Assembly: GCA_903879875.1 (NCBI GenBank)
Contig: CAIRNC010000479.1
Location: 1-7,611, forward strand
DNA: 7,611 nt
Reading direction: 5' to 3'
Source: an uncultured Bacteroidota bacterium
GTDB lineage: Bacteria > Bacteroidota > Bacteroidia > Flavobacteriales > Flavobacteriaceae
Position numbers and translations under genes: made by a program. The number at the start of each line of letters is the position of its first letter. The first letter of the stretch is position 1. A model generated the notes under the pieces. The model saw nothing but the letters and a program-made list of their open reading frames with translations. It ran no database searches and was not told where the DNA came from. This document shows positions 5,447 to 7,611 of this stretch, piece after piece.

Positions 5447-7044
5447 AAAATTTAATACTTAATGCAATAGCAGTAGCTCTTTTGCTACCTATGGTTTGCT
5501 TTAGTCAACCTTCTTTAGGGATGGCTTCCGACTTTGCTCTATTTACTTCTGTTGGTGCCGTGACCAATACAGGAATCACCCATGTTACTGGAAATGTTGG
5601 TACAAACAGCGGCTCCAATACAGGTTTTGGAAATGTGAATGGTGTCATGCACGAAGGTGATGGGGTATCGGCACAATGTGCTTCAAATGTACTAGCAGCT
5701 TACAATACATTAAATGCTACAACTCCAACTTTCTTTGTTGCTAACTTGCTGGGAAATGGACAAATTATAACTCCTGGCGTATATTCCATTTCAAGTGCAA
5801 CCACTCTGAATTTGAATTTAATTCTAAATGCTCAAGGTAATGCCAATGCTGTTTTTATCTTTCAAATTCAAGGCGCTTTTTCATCTGGAGCTGATGCTCA
5901 AGTAGTTTTGCAAAATGGCGCAAAAGCGTGTAACGTATTTTGGAAAATAGAAGGTTTGGTTAGTTTGGCATCAGGAACAGCAATGAAAGGAACGATAGTT
6001 GCCAATAACGGAGCCATAAATATGAATTCTGGAACTACGCTTGAAGGTCGTGCCCTAACTACAAATGGAGCCGTAACAACTGACGGACTTTTAGTTTATA
6101 CTCCCATTGGTTGCGGAAGTCCAGTTTTAAATGGACCAACAGCACCCAATTTAAATTCGGCTATTTGCTACACGCTTTTTTCTGCAAATGGTGAAACTAC
6201 TAATGCAGGGGTGAGCACAATAAAAGGCGATGTTGGTACAAACGTAGGTTTAACAACTGGTTTTGATGCCATTAATGTAAACGGTTTAATTCACCCAATT
6301 CCTGATGTTTCAACAGCAGCTTGTGCTGCCGATTTATTGAATGTTTACACCTATTTAAACACACTTCCAGCTGATATTGAATTGCTTTACCCTGCCCAAT
6401 TTGGAAACAATTTGGTATTAACACCACACACGTATTTGCTGAATGCAGCAACAGTATTTACTGACACCCTTTTTCTTGATGCCCAAGGCAATGCTAACGC
6501 GGTATTTGTTATTAAAGTTTATGGCGCGCTAACAACAAGTACTTTTTCAAATGTTGTTTTAACAAATGGAACTCAAGCTAAAAACGTTTATTGGAAAATT
6601 GATGGAGCGGTAGAAATTAACGAAAACTCCATTTTTAAAGGAAATATTATTTGTAATAACGGGGCAGTAGCTCTAAAAACAGGGGTTAACTTATCTGGAA
6701 GAGCATTTACAACTGCGGGTTCTATGTTGACCAATGCAATTACGGCTACAATGCCATTAGGTTGCACCAATTTAGGTACTTCAATAAATGAAAACCCAAA
6801 TAATGCTATAGCCATTTATCCAAATCCTTTTAGTTCATTTCTGACAATTGAAATTAACGACATCTCTCGAATTAATAATGCAACAGTAGTGTTATATGAC
6901 ACTTTAGGTAGAGAAATATTGAAATCACAAATCACAAAACAAGCGACTACTTTAGAAACAAGTCAATTGGTAAAAGGATTGTATTTCTATAAAGTAATTA
7001 GCAATGACACTATCATCCAATCAGGTAAACTGATAGCTCAATAA
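5443..7044 (+). CDS. Secreted protein with two tandem ice-binding (DUF3494) domains and a T9SS type A tail
   Basis: The 533-residue product starts with a signal peptide (MKNLILNAIAVALLLPMVCFS, cleaved before Gln22). Two copies of the ice-binding-like DUF3494 domain follow, at about residues 25-224 and 234-440. Each has the family hallmarks: a TNxGxxxxxGxVGTNxGxxTGF opening, an AQGNANAVF strand, NVFWKIEG or NVYWKIDG, and a GxIxxNNGA...GRAxTTxG closing repeat. Domains of this type fold as a three-sided beta-solenoid with a long helix; here the helix is the C(A)xxLxxxYxxLN segment. Many bind ice and inhibit recrystallisation, though some members are adhesins or untested. A T9SS type A tail (IAIYPNPFSSF, TLGREIL, LVKGLYFYKV) fills about residues 457-533, so the protein should be released or attached outside the cell. 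Domain 1 keeps the family-like ASGTAMKG and NSGTTLEG turns; domain 2 has ENSIFKG and KTGVNLSG instead. This suggests a cold or icy habitat. The lipoprotein gene 99 bp downstream may be co-transcribed. Confidence 0.92.
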   Translation: MKNLILNAIAVALLLPMVCFSQPSLGMASDFALFTSVGAVTNTGITHVTGNVGTNSGSNTGFGNVNGVMHEGDGVSAQCASNVLAAYNTLNATTPTFFVANLLGNGQIITPGVYSISSATTLNLNLILNAQGNANAVFIFQIQGAFSSGADAQVVLQNGAKACNVFWKIEGLVSLASGTAMKGTIVANNGAINMNSGTTLEGRALTTNGAVTTDGLLVYTPIGCGSPVLNGPTAPNLNSAICYTLFSANGETTNAGVSTIKGDVGTNVGLTTGFDAINVNGLIHPIPDVSTAACAADLLNVYTYLNTLPADIELLYPAQFGNNLVLTPHTYLLNAATVFTDTLFLDAQGNANAVFVIKVYGALTTSTFSNVVLTNGTQAKNVYWKIDGAVEINENSIFKGNIICNNGAVALKTGVNLSGRAFTTAGSMLTNAITATMPLGCTNLGTSINENPNNAIAIYPNPFSSFLTIEINDISRINNATVVLYDTLGREILKSQITKQATTLETSQLVKGLYFYKVISNDTIIQSGKLIAQ

Positions 7045-7053
7045 AAAACGGTT

Positions 7054-7101
7054 TTTGAAATCCTCTAATTCACTGTTTTTTGCAGTGAATTGGATTTCAA
7101 A
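7054..7101 (+). terminator. Long bulged intergenic hairpin, possible terminator or processing structure
   Basis: TTTGAAATCC (7054-7063) pairs with GGATTTCAAA (7092-7101), and AATTCACTG (7067-7075) pairs with CAGTGAATT (7083-7091). The only interruption is a three-base bulge (TCT, 7064-7066), and the loop is TTTTTTG. This gives 19 perfect base pairs, starting ten bases after the stop of the ice-binding gene. There is no T-run after the 3' arm on the + strand, so classic rho-independent termination is uncertain. It may partially terminate transcription or protect the 3' end of the ice-binding mRNA, lowering expression of the downstream lipoprotein gene. Confidence 0.6.
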
Positions 7102-7143
7102 TACTAAAAACATTTAAACAATACTTTAATAAATATACTCAAA

Positions 7144-7587
7144 ATGAAAAATCTAAGATTAAATCTCAACACCAAAAACATTTTAAGCGGACTGTTATTC
7201 ACTTTCTTTTTAGCCGCTTTTACTTCTTGCTCTAAAAAAGTAACTTTTTTAAATTCCTCTGTCGTACCAGCTGCTCAGGGATATGTAAAAGTTAATAAAG
7301 ACGACAATAAAAATTATGTTATAAAAATTGAAATAAAAAATTTAGCGGAAGTCAATCGCATACAACCTCCAAAAAACGCCTATGTAATTTGGATGATAAC
7401 CGACGAGAATAGCACCAAAAATATTGGTCAAATCAAAAGTGGTTCTAGTATGATGTCATCAAAATTAAAAGCGTCATTTGAAACCGTAACGTCTTTTAAA
7501 CCAACTAAAATTTTCATTACCGCCGAAGACAATGCCGATGTACAATATCCAGGAGCACCAACGGTATTATCAACCGATAGCTTTTAA
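7144..7587 (+). CDS. Small lipoprotein with an anti-sigma-K (RskA) C-terminal-like beta domain
   Basis: The 147-residue product has an N-terminal basic region, a hydrophobic stretch and a lipobox ending at Cys29 (LAAFTSC), so it should be a lipid-anchored envelope protein. The mature part of about 118 residues is all-beta in character: YVKVNKDDNKNYVIKIEIKNL, then AYVIWMITDENSTKNIGQIKSG, SFKPTKIFITAEDNADVQYPG and a terminal VLSTDSF. The sequence YVIWMI...G.I...F..TAE....P...VL resembles the extracytoplasmic C-terminal domain of RskA-type anti-sigma factors. No anti-sigma N-terminal domain or transmembrane linker exists here, so it is not itself an anti-sigma factor. Flavobacterial proteins of this kind are usually left as hypothetical. 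It lies 99 bp after the ice-binding gene, beyond the hairpin at 7054-7101, with no clear promoter of its own, so read-through expression is plausible. The lipoprotein call is solid; the domain resemblance is from memory of the family pattern. Confidence 0.75.
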   Translation: MKNLRLNLNTKNILSGLLFTFFLAAFTSCSKKVTFLNSSVVPAAQGYVKVNKDDNKNYVIKIEIKNLAEVNRIQPPKNAYVIWMITDENSTKNIGQIKSGSSMMSSKLKASFETVTSFKPTKIFITAEDNADVQYPGAPTVLSTDSF

Positions 7588-7592
7588 ATATC

Positions 7593-7611
7593 ATGAAACT
7601 TTTTAAAAACA
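7593..7611 (+). CDS. Likely start of a downstream gene (truncated by window edge)
   Basis: ATG at 7593, five bases after the lipoprotein stop codon, opens a frame reading Met-Lys-Leu-Phe-Lys-Asn to the end of the window. The very short gap and Lys-rich beginning fit the first codons of a co-transcribed gene, possibly with a signal peptide. Only six codons are visible, so nothing can be said of its function. Confidence 0.4.

Overview
The window looks like chromosomal DNA of a Flavobacterium-like member of the Bacteroidota. The evidence is AT-rich DNA with almost no Shine-Dalgarno sequences, signal peptides cleaved just before Gln, two secreted proteins ending in type IX secretion (T9SS) type A sorting domains, a flavobacterial OstA-like protein, and two copies of the Bacteroidota -7 promoter motif TAnnTTTG. 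All supported genes lie on the + strand. No T9SS machinery, mobile element, RNA gene or CRISPR array is visible.

Layout: (1) 2-784, the 3' part of a glycosyltransferase gene whose start lies outside the window. (2) 785-1190, a 406-bp gene-free stretch holding three 36-bp-spaced palindromic repeats, a 60-nt leader segment with no G, and a predicted RNA hairpin 15 nt before the next start codon. (3) 1191-2726, a secreted protein with seven 58-residue repeats (probably a seven-bladed beta-propeller) and a T9SS tail. (4) 2881-4512, an OstA/LptA-like protein that starts at TTG behind a TAAATTTG box. (5) 4576-5175, a small predicted outer-membrane beta-barrel protein that starts at GTG or TTG behind a second TAAATTTG box. 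(6) 5205-5248, a probable terminator. (7) 5443-7044, a secreted protein with two tandem ice-binding (DUF3494) domains and a T9SS tail. (8) 7054-7101, a long bulged hairpin. (9) 7144-7587, a small lipoprotein. (10) 7593 onward, the likely first codons of another gene.

Theme: after the glycosyltransferase, every complete gene encodes an exported or envelope protein. The two T9SS cargos would be carried across the outer membrane and released or anchored at the surface. The OstA-like protein belongs to the LPS-transport fold, and the barrel and lipoprotein are envelope components. The genes do not form one obvious pathway; apart from the ice-binding gene and the lipoprotein gene, they look like separate transcription units. 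I see no convincing new multi-gene system. The most notable items are the tandem ice-binding T9SS protein with unequal domains, the exact propeller repeat with a compositionally different sorting tail, and the 36-bp palindromic intergenic repeat.
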